From Solibacillus cecembensis (GTDB taxonomy: Bacteria; Bacillota; Bacilli; Bacillales_A; Planococcaceae): 64,000 bases of DNA. Positions 9,926 through 19,809 of this stretch are shown piece by piece. Position 1 is the stretch's first letter. Each line of letters starts with the position of its first letter. The stretch is taken from positions 87,615 to 151,614 of the forward strand of contig NZ_LMBZ01000012.1 in NCBI RefSeq assembly GCF_001439635.1. Reading direction: 5' to 3'. The notes beneath the pieces were generated by a model. That model ran no database searches. It saw only the letters and a list, made by a program, of their open reading frames with translations, and had not been told where the DNA came from. A program made the position numbers and the translations under genes.

Positions 9926-10486
9926 TTGAACTTTCGTGATATGACAAAAGAACAAATAGCAGAAGAGTCGTTAATCGACTTAGCATACGCAATTTTAGAA
10001 GATAAAAAACAGGCGATGCCATTAAATGATTTATTAAAAGAAATCCAAGCTTTAAATGGTATTTCAAATGCCGATTTAAAAGCGCGTTTAGTACAATTTT
10101 ATACGGACTTAAACGTAGAAGGACGCTTCCTTTTGAACAATGAAAATGGTTGGGGTTTACGTGAGTGGTATAAAGTGGAGACTATTGAAGAAGAAACAGC
10201 TCCTACAATTAAAGCACGCAAGAAAAAATCAAAAGCTACAGACGACGATGATGAAGATTTAGTTGACCTTGACGAAGAAGATGTAGTATTCGATGAAGAT
10301 TTCGATGAGTTCATTGAAGAAGAAGAAGAAGAAGAAGAGGAAGACGTTGAGTTCGTGGAAGAAGAAATTGAAGATATCGACACGGATCTTGATGAAGAAA
10401 TAATCGATGAGGAAGAAAGTTTCATTATCGAAGGCGAAGAAGACGAGGACGACGAAGAGGAAGACGACGAAGAGGATTTAAAATAA
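9926..10486 (+). CDS. rpoE: RNA polymerase delta subunit
   Basis: RpoE (delta) of Gram-positive RNA polymerase, which promotes enzyme recycling and affects promoter selectivity and nucleotide sensing. The N-terminal folded domain (about residues 1-90, TKEQIAEESLIDLAYAILED and NGWGLREWY) is followed by a very acidic, low-complexity Asp/Glu tail up to the C-terminus, the hallmark of delta. The frame extends upstream to 9860, but TTG 9926 sits 10 nt after AAAGGA and gives the normal N-terminus, so it is chosen (186 residues). pyrG follows, as in other Bacillales. Confidence 0.93.
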   Translation: MNFRDMTKEQIAEESLIDLAYAILEDKKQAMPLNDLLKEIQALNGISNADLKARLVQFYTDLNVEGRFLLNNENGWGLREWYKVETIEEETAPTIKARKKKSKATDDDDEDLVDLDEEDVVFDEDFDEFIEEEEEEEEEDVEFVEEEIEDIDTDLDEEIIDEEESFIIEGEEDEDDEEEDDEEDLK

Positions 10487-10508
10487 CTCCTATTTGAGTT
10501 GAAAGTTC

Positions 10509-10535
10509 TTGACTTCTTTTTCAGTTCCGTATAAT
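10509..10535 (+). promoter_or_regulatory. Probable sigma-A promoter of pyrG
   Basis: TTGACT (10509-10514) and TATAAT (10530-10535) are separated by 15 bp, slightly short but otherwise consensus-like. A GGGCTC start region follows at 10545, matching the initially transcribed sequence known for pyrG in B. subtilis. Confidence 0.7.
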
Positions 10536-10544
10536 CTTTTACTT

Positions 10545-10628
10545 GGGCTCCTTTTAAAAGGAGATTGACCGTATAAACTATACGCTCCCCCTGCACACTA
10601 AATGCAGGAGGAGCGTTTTTTATTTTTT
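10545..10628 (+). promoter_or_regulatory. pyrG leader with CTP-responsive attenuator
   Basis: The predicted transcript starts GGGCTC, and about 38 nt later a strong terminator forms: CGCTCCCCCTGCA (10583-10595) with TGCAGGAGGAGCG (10603-10615), then a T-rich tract. In B. subtilis pyrG, low CTP makes RNA polymerase stutter at the GGGC start and add extra G residues, which pair with the C-rich 5' arm of the terminator to form an antiterminator. The GGGC start and the run of five C in the 5' arm are both present here. The mechanism is carried over from B. subtilis; the sequence elements are seen directly. Confidence 0.8.
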
Positions 10629-10717
10629 CATAGTAGAGAAGAATAGTGGTATGTATGATAGCGTGGAATGCTTTTGCACCCAGCTTTTCTAATATAACTT
10701 ATGAGGAGGAAATTATA

Positions 10718-12322
10718 ATGACAAAATATATTTTCGTAACAGGTGGGGTAGTTTCTTCACTAGGTAAAGGGATTGTAGCGGCGTCTTTAGGTCGTATTTT
10801 AAAAAATCGTGGTCTTGAAGTTACAATTCAAAAATTTGATCCGTATTTAAATATTGATCCAGGTACAATGAGCCCCTACCAACATGGTGAAGTTTTCGTA
10901 ACAGATGATGGCGCAGAGGCTGACTTAGATTTAGGTCACTATGAGCGTTTCATCGACATTAACTTAGGGAAACACTCAACAGTAACTTCAGGTAAGGTAT
11001 ATCAATCTGTATTAAATAAAGAGCGTCGTGGCGATTATAACGGCGGCACTGTTCAAGTAATTCCTCACGTAACAAATGAAATTAAAGACCGTGTGCAACG
11101 TGCAGGCCGTGAAACTTCTGCGGATGTAGTTATTACAGAAATCGGTGGTACAGTTGGTGACTTTGAATCACTTTCATTCTTAGAAGCAATCCGTCAAATG
11201 CGTCGTGATTTAGGACATAACAATGTTATGTATATTCACTGTACATTAATGCCATACATCGCAGCTGCTAGTGAAATGAAAACTAAACCAACACAGCATT
11301 CTGTAAAAGAATTACGTTCATTAGGTATCCAACCAAACATTATCGTTTTACGTACAGAACAGCCTGTCCCACAAGACATGAAGGATAAAATCGCGTTATT
11401 CTGTGATGTTCGTGCATCAGATATTATCGAATCTCGTGACGTTGAACATTTATATGAAGTACCATTAAACTTACTTGCACAAGGTTTCGATCAAATCGTA
11501 TTAGACCACTTCGGTATCGATGCACCAAAAGCAGATATGGAAGATTGGAAAGCGCTTGTGCACCAAGTGAAAAACTTAGAAAGCAAAACACGTATTGCGT
11601 TAGTTGGTAAATACGTAGAGTTACAAGATGCTTATATTTCTGTTGTAGAAGCATTAAAACATGCAGGCTATGTATACAACTCAGATATCGAAATTGATTG
11701 GGTTAATGCAGAAGACATTAACGCTGAAAACGCTGCGGAATTACTAAGTGAAGCAGATGGTATTATCGTACCTGGTGGTTTCGGTGATCGTGGAGTTGAA
11801 GGGAAAATCGAAGCAATCCGTTATGCACGTGAACAAGATGTGCCATTCTTCGGAATTTGTCTAGGAATGCAGCTAGCAACAGTTGAGTTCGCACGCAATG
11901 TGATGGGCTTAGCAGGTGCACATTCAACAGAATTAGATAAAGATACAAAATATCCAATTATCGACTTCTTACCAGATCAATCTGAACATACAGATTTAGG
12001 TGGTACATTACGTTTAGGTTTATATCCATGTAAATTAAAAGACGGTACAGTAGCACGCAATGCTTACAATGGTGAAGAGTTAGTGTACGAGCGTCACCGC
12101 CACCGTTATGAGTTCAACAACGAGTTCCGTGAAGCGATGGAAGCGGCAGGCATGGTATTCTCAGGTGTATCTCCTGACAATAAATTAGTGGAAATTGTTG
12201 AATTACCAGAGAAGAAATTCTTCGTAGCTGGTCAATTCCATCCAGAGTTAATTTCTCGTCCACAACGCCCACAACCATTAATTCGTGAATTTGTTGGTGC
12301 GGCGTTTAATAACCGTAAATAA
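10718..12322 (+). CDS. pyrG: CTP synthase
   Basis: CTP synthase of 534 residues, which aminates UTP to CTP using ATP and glutamine-derived ammonia. The N-terminal synthetase domain begins [18 protein letters not shown] and includes [15 protein letters not shown]. The C-terminal class-I glutamine amidotransferase has the nucleophile Cys in FFGICLGMQ and the His/Glu pair in GQFHPEL. The start ATG follows GAGGAGGAAATTATA; an upstream extension to 10646 is open but lacks family sequence. Expression is probably controlled by the attenuator at 10545-10628. Confidence 0.97.
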   Translation: MTKYIFVTGGVVSSLGKGIVAASLGRILKNRGLEVTIQKFDPYLNIDPGTMSPYQHGEVFVTDDGAEADLDLGHYERFIDINLGKHSTVTSGKVYQSVLNKERRGDYNGGTVQVIPHVTNEIKDRVQRAGRETSADVVITEIGGTVGDFESLSFLEAIRQMRRDLGHNNVMYIHCTLMPYIAAASEMKTKPTQHSVKELRSLGIQPNIIVLRTEQPVPQDMKDKIALFCDVRASDIIESRDVEHLYEVPLNLLAQGFDQIVLDHFGIDAPKADMEDWKALVHQVKNLESKTRIALVGKYVELQDAYISVVEALKHAGYVYNSDIEIDWVNAEDINAENAAELLSEADGIIVPGGFGDRGVEGKIEAIRYAREQDVPFFGICLGMQLATVEFARNVMGLAGAHSTELDKDTKYPIIDFLPDQSEHTDLGGTLRLGLYPCKLKDGTVARNAYNGEELVYERHRHRYEFNNEFREAMEAAGMVFSGVSPDNKLVEIVELPEKKFFVAGQFHPELISRPQRPQPLIREFVGAAFNNRK

Positions 12323-12336
12323 TTTTAGCCAAAGTA

Positions 12337-12377
12337 AAAAGCTGCGATTTTGATGGTAAGTCAAAATCGCAGCTTTT
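12337..12377. terminator. Bidirectional terminator between pyrG and ywjG
   Basis: AAAGCTGCGATTTTGA pairs with TCAAAATCGCAGCTTT, with A-rich and T-rich flanks. It lies between convergent genes and can serve both. Confidence 0.9.
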
Positions 12378-12412
12378 ATAATTCAGTTTGAGTTTTACAT
12401 AAAGACTTATCT

Positions 12413-12952
12413 TTACTCATCAAAATCATCGTCATCCGAAATCATTTCATCAAATTCCATTTTGATTGCTTCATAAACGAAAAGGGCAGCGATTAAATGG
12501 GGCATCACGATACGCTCACCAAGATTTGTTGGATGGGGCAAAATTCCACCGCGCATTTTCAAGCAAATATATGTGTACGCTAACTCGCTTAATTCGTTTG
12601 TTTCGCTCGCTACCTCACTTGCGACTGCCGCAAAAGGAATGAATGCTGCGTTTAATTGACGGGCAAGAAAAACTGCATCTTCATCATTGCCACTACGAGT
12701 AAAAATAATTACGCGATCAGCAGATAAAAGCGTCACCTCATTTGAATACGTTGCAAAATTGACAAATGGTGCAGCGCCATGAAGTGCATTCAAGGCCACG
12801 CCGTCCATTTCGCCGAAGCATGCAAAATAGACAGTACCTTGTCCAATCGTAGCTTGTGCAAGCAGTCTAGCAGTTTCTTCAATCGCGTCCTCCTCAGACT
12901 GCTGAATGCGCTGAAGAAGTCCTGAAAGTTGGGTTGTTAAAATTTTCGACAT
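12413..12952 (-). CDS. ywjG: DUF2529 family protein (YwjG)
   Basis: A 179-residue protein that I recognise as the DUF2529/YwjG family from its start (MSKILTTQLSGLLQRIQ), its SIS-like pattern (ARLLAQATIGQGTVYFACFGEMDG), and its position between pyrG and spo0F exactly as in B. subtilis. Function is unknown; the fold resembles sugar-isomerase (SIS) domains. It is divergent from spo0F, and a TGTCGAA Spo0A-like box overlaps its start codon. The C-terminus is acidic (DEMISDDDDFDE). Confidence 0.85.
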   Translation of the reverse strand: MSKILTTQLSGLLQRIQQSEEDAIEETARLLAQATIGQGTVYFACFGEMDGVALNALHGAAPFVNFATYSNEVTLLSADRVIIFTRSGNDEDAVFLARQLNAAFIPFAAVASEVASETNELSELAYTYICLKMRGGILPHPTNLGERIVMPHLIAALFVYEAIKMEFDEMISDDDDFDE

Positions 12953-13019
12953 AATTCCACCTCATGCCTATTATAAAAGCGAGAATAATAAAAAGCAAAA
13001 TAGGAATTTGTTAAAATAA

Positions 13020-13046
13020 GCAGGAGATATATAAAATGAATCGAAT
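13020..13046 (+). promoter_or_regulatory. Candidate sigma-H promoter of spo0F
   Basis: GCAGGAGAT (13020-13028) matches the sigma-H -35 RNAGGAWWW with one mismatch; 11 bp later ATCGAAT (13040-13046) matches RNNGAAT. spo0F is sigma-H dependent in B. subtilis. A TTCGACA box (Spo0A box on the minus strand, 12945-12951) lies about 70 bp upstream. Confidence 0.5.
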
Positions 13047-13107
13047 TAAGTTATACAGATATAGTCAAATTAAGTTAGTTCACCATAAATGCTTAAGGAG
13101 GATGAAT

Positions 13108-13473
13108 TTGAAACTAAAAGAAATTTTAATTGTTGATGATCAGCAAGGGATCCGTCTGTTATTAAGTGAAGTATTTAAAAAAGAAGGATTTATCACACAT
13201 CTTGCAGCCAATGGAATCGATGCATTAAATATTGTTCAAAATAAGGTAATTGACTGTGTTCTTTTGGATATGAAAATCCCAGGCATGGACGGATTAGAAA
13301 TTTTAGCCCGATTAAAATCACTTAAAATAAATTTACCCGTAGTGATGATGACTGCTTATGGAGAACAGGATATGATTGATAAGGCGATGGAATTAGGAGC
13401 AATTCGATATTTTACAAAACCGTTCAATATATTTGAAGTACGCGATGAAGTGGGAAAAATTTTAGCCGATTGA
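13108..13473 (+). CDS. spo0F: Sporulation phosphorelay response regulator Spo0F
   Basis: A stand-alone receiver domain of 121 residues that carries phosphate from the sporulation kinases to Spo0B. Acidic pocket Asp10/Asp11, phosphorylation site Asp54 (LLDMKIPGMDG), Thr82 and Lys104 (TKPF) are at the canonical Spo0F positions when TTG 13108 is the start. That TTG lies 6 nt after AAGGAGG (13095-13101); the ATG at 13102 directly abuts it and is too close. Neighbours ywjG and fbaA match the B. subtilis order. Likely regulated by sigma-H and Spo0A. Confidence 0.95.
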   Translation: MKLKEILIVDDQQGIRLLLSEVFKKEGFITHLAANGIDALNIVQNKVIDCVLLDMKIPGMDGLEILARLKSLKINLPVVMMTAYGEQDMIDKAMELGAIRYFTKPFNIFEVRDEVGKILAD

Positions 13474-13499
13474 CAAGAAAAAATACATGAACTCGTTTG

Positions 13500-13527
13500 C
13501 AGGCAGTAGCGAACACTGTCTGTTTTT
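13500..13527 (+). terminator. Rho-independent terminator after spo0F
   Basis: CAGGCAGT pairs with ACTGTCTG (one G-U) across a 7-nt loop, followed by five T. Confidence 0.85.
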
Positions 13528-13669
13528 GTTATGATAAATTTGTATGTTTATAAACCAATCAGAAAGCATGATCAGATGGAGATTGGTATGTAGACAAAGA
13601 CCATTTTATTTAAGTAATGAGTTTTTCTAAAGGCACCCTATTAATGTATCTTCGAGGAGGATTTTTATA

Positions 13670-14524
13670 ATGGCATTAGTTTCAATGAAAGAAATGTTAA
13701 TTACAGCAAAAGCAGAAGGTTATGCAGTTGGTCAATTCAACATTAATAACTTAGAGTGGACACAAGCAATTTTACAAGCAGCAGAAGAAGAAAAATCTCC
13801 TGTAATTTTAGGTGTATCTGAAGGTGCCGCAAAATATATGGGTGGCTTTATTACCGTTGTAAAAATTGTAGAAGGCTTAATGGAAAGTTATAAAACGACA
13901 GTTCCAGTAGCTATTCATTTAGATCATGGTTCAAGCTTTGATAAATGTAAGGAAGCGATTGATGCTGGTTTTACATCAGTAATGATTGACGCTTCTCATC
14001 ATTCATTTGAAGAAAACGTAGCGATTACAAAAGAAGTCGTAGCTTACGCACATGCAAAAGGTGTTTCAGTAGAAGCGGAACTTGGTACAGTTGGTGGCGA
14101 GGAAGATGGCGTAATTGGTGGTATCAACTATGCAGATCCAAAAGAGTGTAAAGCATTAGTAGAGGCGACAGCGATTGACTGTTTAGCACCAGCATTAGGT
14201 TCTGTACACGGACCATATAAAGGTGAGCCAAACTTAGGCTTTGCTGAAATGGAAGAAATCTCGAAAATGACAGATTTACCATTAGTATTACACGGTGGTA
14301 CAGGGATTCCAACAAAAGATATTCAACGTTCAATTTCTTTAGGGACAGCTAAAATCAACGTTAACACAGAAAACCAAATCTCGGCGACAAAAGCAATCCG
14401 TGAGTTTTTAGATAGCGACAAAACTACTTATGACCCACGTAAATTCTTAGGTCCAGCTCGTGAAGCGATTAAACAAACGGTTATCGGTAAAATGCGCGAG
14501 TTTGGCAGTTCACAAAAAGCATAA
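13670..14524 (+). CDS. fbaA: Class II fructose-bisphosphate aldolase
   Basis: Zinc-dependent aldolase of 284 residues that splits fructose-1,6-bisphosphate in glycolysis and makes it in gluconeogenesis. Class II signs are the metal-binding [10 protein letters not shown] segment, [14 protein letters not shown], the second metal-binding [10 protein letters not shown], and [10 protein letters not shown]. The ATG follows GAGGAGGATTTTTATA. It sits between spo0F and the transaldolase-like gene as in B. subtilis, and a terminator follows, so it is probably a single transcription unit. Confidence 0.96.
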   Translation: MALVSMKEMLITAKAEGYAVGQFNINNLEWTQAILQAAEEEKSPVILGVSEGAAKYMGGFITVVKIVEGLMESYKTTVPVAIHLDHGSSFDKCKEAIDAGFTSVMIDASHHSFEENVAITKEVVAYAHAKGVSVEAELGTVGGEEDGVIGGINYADPKECKALVEATAIDCLAPALGSVHGPYKGEPNLGFAEMEEISKMTDLPLVLHGGTGIPTKDIQRSISLGTAKINVNTENQISATKAIREFLDSDKTTYDPRKFLGPAREAIKQTVIGKMREFGSSQKA

Positions 14525-14537
14525 TATAAAATAAGTA

Positions 14538-14571
14538 ACATCTCGTTCAAATATGGGCGAGATGTGTTTTT
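14538..14571 (+). terminator. Terminator after fbaA
   Basis: ACATCTCG pairs with CGAGATGT across a 12-nt loop, followed by GTTTTTC. Confidence 0.8.
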
Positions 14572-14635
14572 CTAACGACTTTCGACAATTACTATATAGA
14601 CGATTAAATACAACATGTGTTTGGAGGATATTATA

Positions 14636-15286
14636 ATGAAATTTTTTATCGATACAGCGAATTTTGAAGACATTAAAGAAGCATACTCTTGGGGCATTCT
14701 GTCGGGTGTTACGACAAACCCATCTTTAGTAGCAAAAGAATCAGGTGTTAATTTCCATGACCGTTTACGCGAAATCGCAGAATTAGTAAATGGTTCTGTT
14801 TCAGGCGAAGTTATTTCATTAGATGCAGAAGGAATGATTCGTGAAGGGGAAGAATTAGCAGCAATTCACCCAAATATTACAGTGAAACTTCCAATGACTC
14901 CTGAAGGTTTAAAAGCGTGTAAACACTTCTCAGAAAAAGGCATTCAAACAAATGTCACATTAATTTTCTCTACAAACCAAGCATTATTAGCAGCTCGTGC
15001 TGGTGCAACGTATGTTTCGCCATTTTTAGGACGTTTAGATGACATCGGTCAAGACGGCGTTGAATTAATTCGTGAAATTGCTGAAATGTTTGCCATCCAT
15101 GAAATCTCAACTGAAATTATTGCGGCATCTATTCGCCACCCACAACATATTACGCAAGCTGCACTAGCAGGAGCGCATATTGCTACAACACCATTTAAAG
15201 TATTACAACAATTGTTTAGCCATCCATTAACAGACAAAGGAATTGAAGGATTTTTAGCGGATTGGGCGGCGCGTGAAGGGAAATAA
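14636..15286 (+). CDS. tal: Transaldolase-like protein (Tal/FSA family, YwjH)
   Basis: Short transaldolase/fructose-6-phosphate aldolase family protein of 216 residues. It begins [16 protein letters not shown] and has [13 protein letters not shown], the Schiff-base Lys in [12 protein letters not shown] and [11 protein letters not shown]. It would move a dihydroxyacetone unit between sugar phosphates in the pentose phosphate pathway. The chosen ATG follows TTTGGAGGATATTATA; an in-frame ATG at 14615 would add seven residues but has no ribosome site. The fbaA-tal-murA2-glpX-rho order matches B. subtilis. Confidence 0.93.
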   Translation: MKFFIDTANFEDIKEAYSWGILSGVTTNPSLVAKESGVNFHDRLREIAELVNGSVSGEVISLDAEGMIREGEELAAIHPNITVKLPMTPEGLKACKHFSEKGIQTNVTLIFSTNQALLAARAGATYVSPFLGRLDDIGQDGVELIREIAEMFAIHEISTEIIAASIRHPQHITQAALAGAHIATTPFKVLQQLFSHPLTDKGIEGFLADWAAREGK

Positions 15287-15447
15287 TAAGATTAACTTCA
15301 CAGTTGACTCATCTGTAACTGTTCTATTCATTTAGCTGAAAACGGCTGTTTTTTAGTGTGATATCAGTAGTTTTCAGCGGATAGAGCAAGTTACCCCAAT
15401 GCTAAAATGATTTTAAAAATTTGTCCAAACGTAAGGGAGAACGCAAA

Positions 15448-16725
15448 ATGGATGTGTATAAAATTAGGGGCGAACGTCGTCTTAAAGGGAAAGTAACAGT
15501 TAGTGGTGCAAAGAATAGCGCGGTCGCTCTAATTCCTGCATCAATTTTAGCGGGTTCTTCCGTAACAATTGGAGGAATTCCTGAAATTTCGGATGCATGG
15601 GCGTTAAAGGCATTGCTTGAGGAAATCGGCGGAGAGGTAACATTTGCAGATGGTCAAATGACAATCGATCCGACAAAGATGGTGGCAATGCCATTACCGA
15701 ATGGCAACGTAAAAAAAATGAGAGCTTCCTATTATTTAATGGGTGCGATGCTTGGGCGCTTTAAACAAGCAGTAATTGGACTACCAGGAGGCTGTTTTCT
15801 AGGTCCTCGTCCGATTGATCAGCATATTAAAGGTTTTGAGGCATTAGGTGCAAAGGTGACGAATGAGCACGGTGCGATTTATTTACGTGCGGATGAACTC
15901 ATCGGTGCCAAAATTTATTTAGACGTAGCCAGTGTCGGTGCAACGATTAATATTATGCTAGCCGCTGTTCGAGCTAAAGGAAGAACGGTTATTGAAAATG
16001 CTGCAAAAGAGCCTGAAATCATTGATGTTGCAACGCTCCTAACAAATATGGGCGCTAAAATCAAAGGTGCTGGCACAAGTGTTATACGCATTGACGGTGT
16101 GGATGAATTAAGTGGCACTAATCATACCATTATACCAGACCGTATTGAGGCTTCTACATTTATGATTATGGCTGCAGCAGTTGGTGATGGTGTAGTAATT
16201 GACAATGTTATTCCACTTCATTTAGAAGCTGTAACTGCCAAGTTGCGTGAGATGGGTGTCGTAATAGAAATAGATGAGGAAAGTATTTATATTCCAAAAC
16301 AGGGTCCATTGCGTGCAGTCGATGTGAAAACGCTCGTATATCCTGGCATTCCAACCGATATACAGCAACCATTATCTGTTCTCATGTCACAAGCAGAAGG
16401 TACATCAATTGTGACAGACACGATTTATTCCGCACGTTTTAAGCATATTGATGAACTCCGAAGAATGAATGCAAAAGCTCGAGTAGAGGGGAATACGGCA
16501 ATTATACAAGGTCCGTCTGTGTTACAAAGTTCAGCGGTGACAGCAACGGATTTACGGGCAGGTGCCGCGCTTGTATTAGCAGGATTAATTGCTAAAGGTG
16601 AGACAGAAATTCATGATATTTACCATATTGAGCGAGGGTACGGTGGTTTAATCGAAAAGCTATGTAAGCTTGGAGCGGATATTCGCAAAGAATCGATTGT
16701 CATCAATGCAAATAAAAAAGTATAA
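15448..16725 (+). CDS. murA2: UDP-N-acetylglucosamine 1-carboxyvinyltransferase 2 (MurA2/MurZ)
   Basis: EPSP-synthase-fold enzyme of 425 residues that adds enolpyruvate to UDP-GlcNAc, the first committed step of peptidoglycan synthesis and the fosfomycin target. It has the [12 protein letters not shown] segment with Lys-Asn, the PEP/fosfomycin Cys in [18 protein letters not shown], and [13 protein letters not shown] [12 protein letters not shown]. This is the second murA of the window (murA1 at 40054) and, by position next to tal and glpX, the paralogue called MurAB/MurZ in Bacillus. ATG 15448 follows AAGGGAG. Confidence 0.94.
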   Translation: MDVYKIRGERRLKGKVTVSGAKNSAVALIPASILAGSSVTIGGIPEISDAWALKALLEEIGGEVTFADGQMTIDPTKMVAMPLPNGNVKKMRASYYLMGAMLGRFKQAVIGLPGGCFLGPRPIDQHIKGFEALGAKVTNEHGAIYLRADELIGAKIYLDVASVGATINIMLAAVRAKGRTVIENAAKEPEIIDVATLLTNMGAKIKGAGTSVIRIDGVDELSGTNHTIIPDRIEASTFMIMAAAVGDGVVIDNVIPLHLEAVTAKLREMGVVIEIDEESIYIPKQGPLRAVDVKTLVYPGIPTDIQQPLSVLMSQAEGTSIVTDTIYSARFKHIDELRRMNAKARVEGNTAIIQGPSVLQSSAVTATDLRAGAALVLAGLIAKGETEIHDIYHIERGYGGLIEKLCKLGADIRKESIVINANKKV

Positions 16726-16848
16726 TATAGAATGAATCAAAAATGTGTTACAATATTACGGGTAATTAATCAATTAGATTTAATATAAAATAACATCTTT
16801 CAATGCAGTAAGTTTCGGCGTTAACCGAACACAGGAGGCAGACAGGAA

Positions 16849-17814
16849 ATGGAACGTAGTTTATCAATGGAAGTAGTACGTGTAACAGAAGCAGCAGCTA
16901 TCGCATCAGCAAAATGGATGGGTCGCGGACTAAAAAATGAAGCAGATGATGCAGCAACAACAGCAATGCGTGTTATGTTCGACACTATTCCAATGCATGC
17001 AACAGTTGTAATTGGTGAAGGCGAAATGGATGAAGCCCCGATGCTTTATATTGGTGAAGAACTAGGACTTCGTAACGGCGGACCAGAAGTTGATATCGCA
17101 GTTGATCCATTAGAAGGGACAAACATTGTAGCTAAAGGCACAAATGGCGCAATGACTGTACTGGCAATTGCAGATCGAGGCAACTTGTTAAATGCACCCG
17201 ATATGTATATGGATAAAATCGCTGTAGGTCCAGAGGCAGCGGGTAAAGTAGATATTAATGCATCTGTAACATATAACTTATTACAAGTAGCAAAAGCAAA
17301 AAATAAAGATATTTCTGACGTAGTCGCGACTTTATTAGACCGTCCACGCCATCAGCATATTGTTGATGAAATCCGTGAAGCGGGCGCACGTATTAAGTTC
17401 ATCCAAGATGGTGATGTTGGTGCGGCAATTAATACAGCATTCGATGAAACAGGTATCGATATTATGTTCGGTATGGGTGGCGCTCCAGAAGGTGTAATCT
17501 CAGCCGTAGCATTAAAATGTTTAGGTGGCGATTTCCAAGCGAAATTAGTACCAGAAGACGAAGAACAATTAGCACGATGCAAAAAGATGGGTATTGACGT
17601 AGACAAAGTATTAATGATGAACGATTTAGTAAAAGGTGATGACGCAATTTTCGCGGCAACAGCAGTTACAGATTCAGAATTATTACGCGGCGTACAATAT
17701 AAAGGCTCTTATGCACTTACTCATTCTGTCGTTATGCGTGCAAAAACAGGAACAGTTCGTTTTATCGAAGGTCGTCATAGCATCGATAAAAAACCGAATT
17801 ACGACTTTAAATAA
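16849..17814 (+). CDS. glpX: Class II fructose-1,6-bisphosphatase GlpX
   Basis: A 321-residue GlpX-type phosphatase for gluconeogenesis. Family motifs are [10 protein letters not shown] (metal-binding acids), [17 protein letters not shown] and [11 protein letters not shown]. The ATG follows CAGGAGGCAGACAGGAA. It opposes the fbaA/tal group metabolically and keeps the Bacillus neighbour order (murA2-glpX-rho). A weak terminator follows at 17882. Confidence 0.95.
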   Translation: MERSLSMEVVRVTEAAAIASAKWMGRGLKNEADDAATTAMRVMFDTIPMHATVVIGEGEMDEAPMLYIGEELGLRNGGPEVDIAVDPLEGTNIVAKGTNGAMTVLAIADRGNLLNAPDMYMDKIAVGPEAAGKVDINASVTYNLLQVAKAKNKDISDVVATLLDRPRHQHIVDEIREAGARIKFIQDGDVGAAINTAFDETGIDIMFGMGGAPEGVISAVALKCLGGDFQAKLVPEDEEQLARCKKMGIDVDKVLMMNDLVKGDDAIFAATAVTDSELLRGVQYKGSYALTHSVVMRAKTGTVRFIEGRHSIDKKPNYDFK

Positions 17815-17881
17815 CTTCTTTATAACAGAGGATTGACTGAAAAAAAGCATTTCCTATTTCCTTAATCTCGTTATATAATTA

Positions 17882-17910
17882 ATGCCCGGTTATAATTGCC
17901 GGGCATCTTT
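17882..17910 (+). terminator. Terminator-like hairpin after glpX
   Basis: ATGCCCGG pairs with CCGGGCAT across 9 nt; the trailing T run is short (CTTT), so termination may be partial. Confidence 0.6.
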
Positions 17911-18035
17911 CAAATCAATTTTGACCCTTCATTCGATAATTCCCACACATCCGGATTACATAATCGAATCAATCGAATTCACCATTAACTAGTATCCAAT
18001 AAAAGTATGAATAAAATAAAGACTGGAGACAACAC

Positions 18036-19319
18036 ATGACATCTATAACGATTGCGCAATTAGAAAGCATGACATTAAAGGAACTTTATGCTTTAGCTAA
18101 GCAATATAAGTTAACAAATGCCAGCAAGTTAACGAAAAAAGAGCTAATTTTTGCTATTTTAAAATCTCGTTCTGAACAAGAAGGATTTTTCTTCATGGAA
18201 GGCGTTCTTGAAATTATTTCGACAGAAGGCTTTGGTTTTTTACGCCCAATTAACTACTCACCATCAAAAGAAGACATTTATATTTCGGCATCTCAAATTC
18301 GTCGATTTGGTTTACGTAACGGGGACAAAGTATCGGGTAAAGTACGTCCACCAAAAGAAAATGAGCGTTACTATGGATTATTACAAGTAGATGCAGTTAA
18401 CGGGGAAGACCCTGAAGTAGCAAAAGAACGTGTGCATTTCCCAGCATTAACACCACTTTATCCAGATCGCCATATTAAACTTGAAACATCATCATCTCAG
18501 TTATCAACGCGTATTATGGATTTAGTAGCGCCAGTTGGTTTTGGACAACGTGGATTAATCGTTGCTCCACCAAAAGCAGGTAAAACATCGCTTCTAAAAG
18601 AAATTGCCAATTCGATTACGACGAATTATCCACAAGCTGAATTAATCGTATTGTTAATTGATGAACGTCCAGAAGAAGTAACGGATATCGAACGTTCGGT
18701 AAATGCAGATGTGGTATCATCAACATTTGATGAAGTACCTGAAAACCATGTGAAAGTGGCGGAAATGGTATTAGAACGTGCTCGTCGTTTAGTCGAGCAT
18801 AAACGCGATGTGATTATTTTAATGGATTCTATTACGCGACTTGCCCGTGCATATAACTTGGTGATTCCGCCGAGTGGACGTACACTTTCAGGGGGGATTG
18901 ACCCAGCTGCATTCCACCGTCCGAAACGTTTCTTTGGTTCTGCCCGTAATATTGAAGAAGGCGGTAGCTTAACTATTTTAGCGACAGCACTTGTTGATAC
19001 AGGAAGCCGTATGGATGAAGTGATTTATGAGGAATTTAAAGGAACAGGTAACTTAGAGTTGCACTTAGACCGCCATTTAGCAGAGCGTCGTATTTTCCCA
19101 GCGCTTGATATTCGCCGTTCTGGTACACGTAAAGAGGAATTACTTATTCCAAAAGATCAGCTTGAGAAATTATGGGCAATTCGTAAAACATTTAGCGATA
19201 CGAACGACTTTTCAGAGAAGTTTTTACGCAAATTACGCCCAACGAAATCAAATGAAGAGTTTTTCGAAAAGTTAGATGCAGATATGAAAAAAGCAACGAA
19301 TGGTAAAGGATTATTATAA
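18036..19319 (+). CDS. rho: Transcription termination factor Rho
   Basis: Hexameric RNA-dependent ATPase of 427 residues. The N-terminal Rho_N helix bundle ([14 protein letters not shown]) is followed by the cold-shock-like RNA-binding domain ([24 protein letters not shown]) and the ATPase core with P-loop APPKAGKTS at 177-185 and [12 protein letters not shown]. The ATG follows GACTGGAGACAACAC. The length is typical for Bacillales Rho without insertions. Confidence 0.97.
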   Translation: MTSITIAQLESMTLKELYALAKQYKLTNASKLTKKELIFAILKSRSEQEGFFFMEGVLEIISTEGFGFLRPINYSPSKEDIYISASQIRRFGLRNGDKVSGKVRPPKENERYYGLLQVDAVNGEDPEVAKERVHFPALTPLYPDRHIKLETSSSQLSTRIMDLVAPVGFGQRGLIVAPPKAGKTSLLKEIANSITTNYPQAELIVLLIDERPEEVTDIERSVNADVVSSTFDEVPENHVKVAEMVLERARRLVEHKRDVIILMDSITRLARAYNLVIPPSGRTLSGGIDPAAFHRPKRFFGSARNIEEGGSLTILATALVDTGSRMDEVIYEEFKGTGNLELHLDRHLAERRIFPALDIRRSGTRKEELLIPKDQLEKLWAIRKTFSDTNDFSEKFLRKLRPTKSNEEFFEKLDADMKKATNGKGLL

Positions 19320-19345
19320 GATAATAAAAAAAATCAGCAAAACAG

Positions 19346-19374
19346 TTGCATTGATAAAGCAACCTTGCTATACT
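19346..19374 (+). promoter_or_regulatory. Sigma-A promoter of rpmE
   Basis: TTGCAT (19346-19351), exactly 17 bp, then TATACT (19369-19374). It lies after the rho stop and gives a leader of about 100 nt before rpmE. Confidence 0.75.
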
Positions 19375-19379
19375 TTCTT

Positions 19380-19483
19380 AAGTATGAAACGTGTGCATAT
19401 GTAACCGACATATTCGGGTTATGTAAGGCACAGTTCGAATAATACTCTGTTCCGGATGGTTCAGGGCGAGAGGAGTAACGAAT
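19380..19483 (+). ncRNA. Probable L31 autoregulatory leader in the rpmE 5'UTR
   Basis: The leader folds on paper into a first stem TGTGC (19392-19396) with GCACA (19428-19432), enclosing TAACC (19402-19406) with GGTTA (19417-19421), and a second element in which TACTC (19443-19447) can pair with GAGTA (19473-19477), covering the GAGAGGAGT ribosome site. This is the layout expected of a ribosomal-protein leader that hides its ribosome site when bound. L31 leaders have been proposed in Firmicutes; whether this one matches that model needs a covariance search. Confidence 0.5.
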
Positions 19484-19684
19484 ATGAAACAAGGTATCCA
19501 CCCAGAATACAAAACTGCATCTGTAGTATGTTCTTGCGGTAACACTTTTGAGACTGGTTCAGTTAAAGAAAAAATCAGCATCGAGTTCTGTAACGAATGT
19601 CACCCATTCTACACAGGTCGTCAAAAATTCGCGTCTGCTGACGGACGTGTTGATCGCTTCAACAAAAAATACGGTATCAAGTAA
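19484..19684 (+). CDS. rpmE: 50S ribosomal protein L31, zinc-binding type
   Basis: A 66-residue L31 of the 50S subunit. The C-plus form with zinc ligands is present: VVCSCGN and [11 protein letters not shown], ending FNKKYGIK. Zinc-binding L31 is normally replaced by a paralogue under zinc starvation in B. subtilis; no paralogue is in this window. The ATG follows AGAGGAGTAACGA. It has its own promoter, structured leader and terminator. Confidence 0.97.
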   Translation: MKQGIHPEYKTASVVCSCGNTFETGSVKEKISIEFCNECHPFYTGRQKFASADGRVDRFNKKYGIK

Positions 19685-19690
19685 TATCGA

Positions 19691-19726
19691 AACCTACTTC
19701 CAAGTTTATTTGGAAGTAGGTTTTTT
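19691..19726 (+). terminator. Rho-independent terminator after rpmE
   Basis: AACCTACTTCCAA pairs with TTGGAAGTAGGTT, followed by T residues. Confidence 0.92.
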
Positions 19727-19809
19727 AAATAAAAAATATAAAAATTCTTCATTTAGTTCAATCAAATTAGGACTTATTTAAATACTGGTGTTAGAAATGA
19801 GGGGTATTG

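Noticed and set aside
10099..10596. 165-codon poly-Ser frame on the minus strand
   Set aside because: It is the complement of the Asp/Glu tail of rpoE; serine runs arise from reversed GAA/GAT codons.
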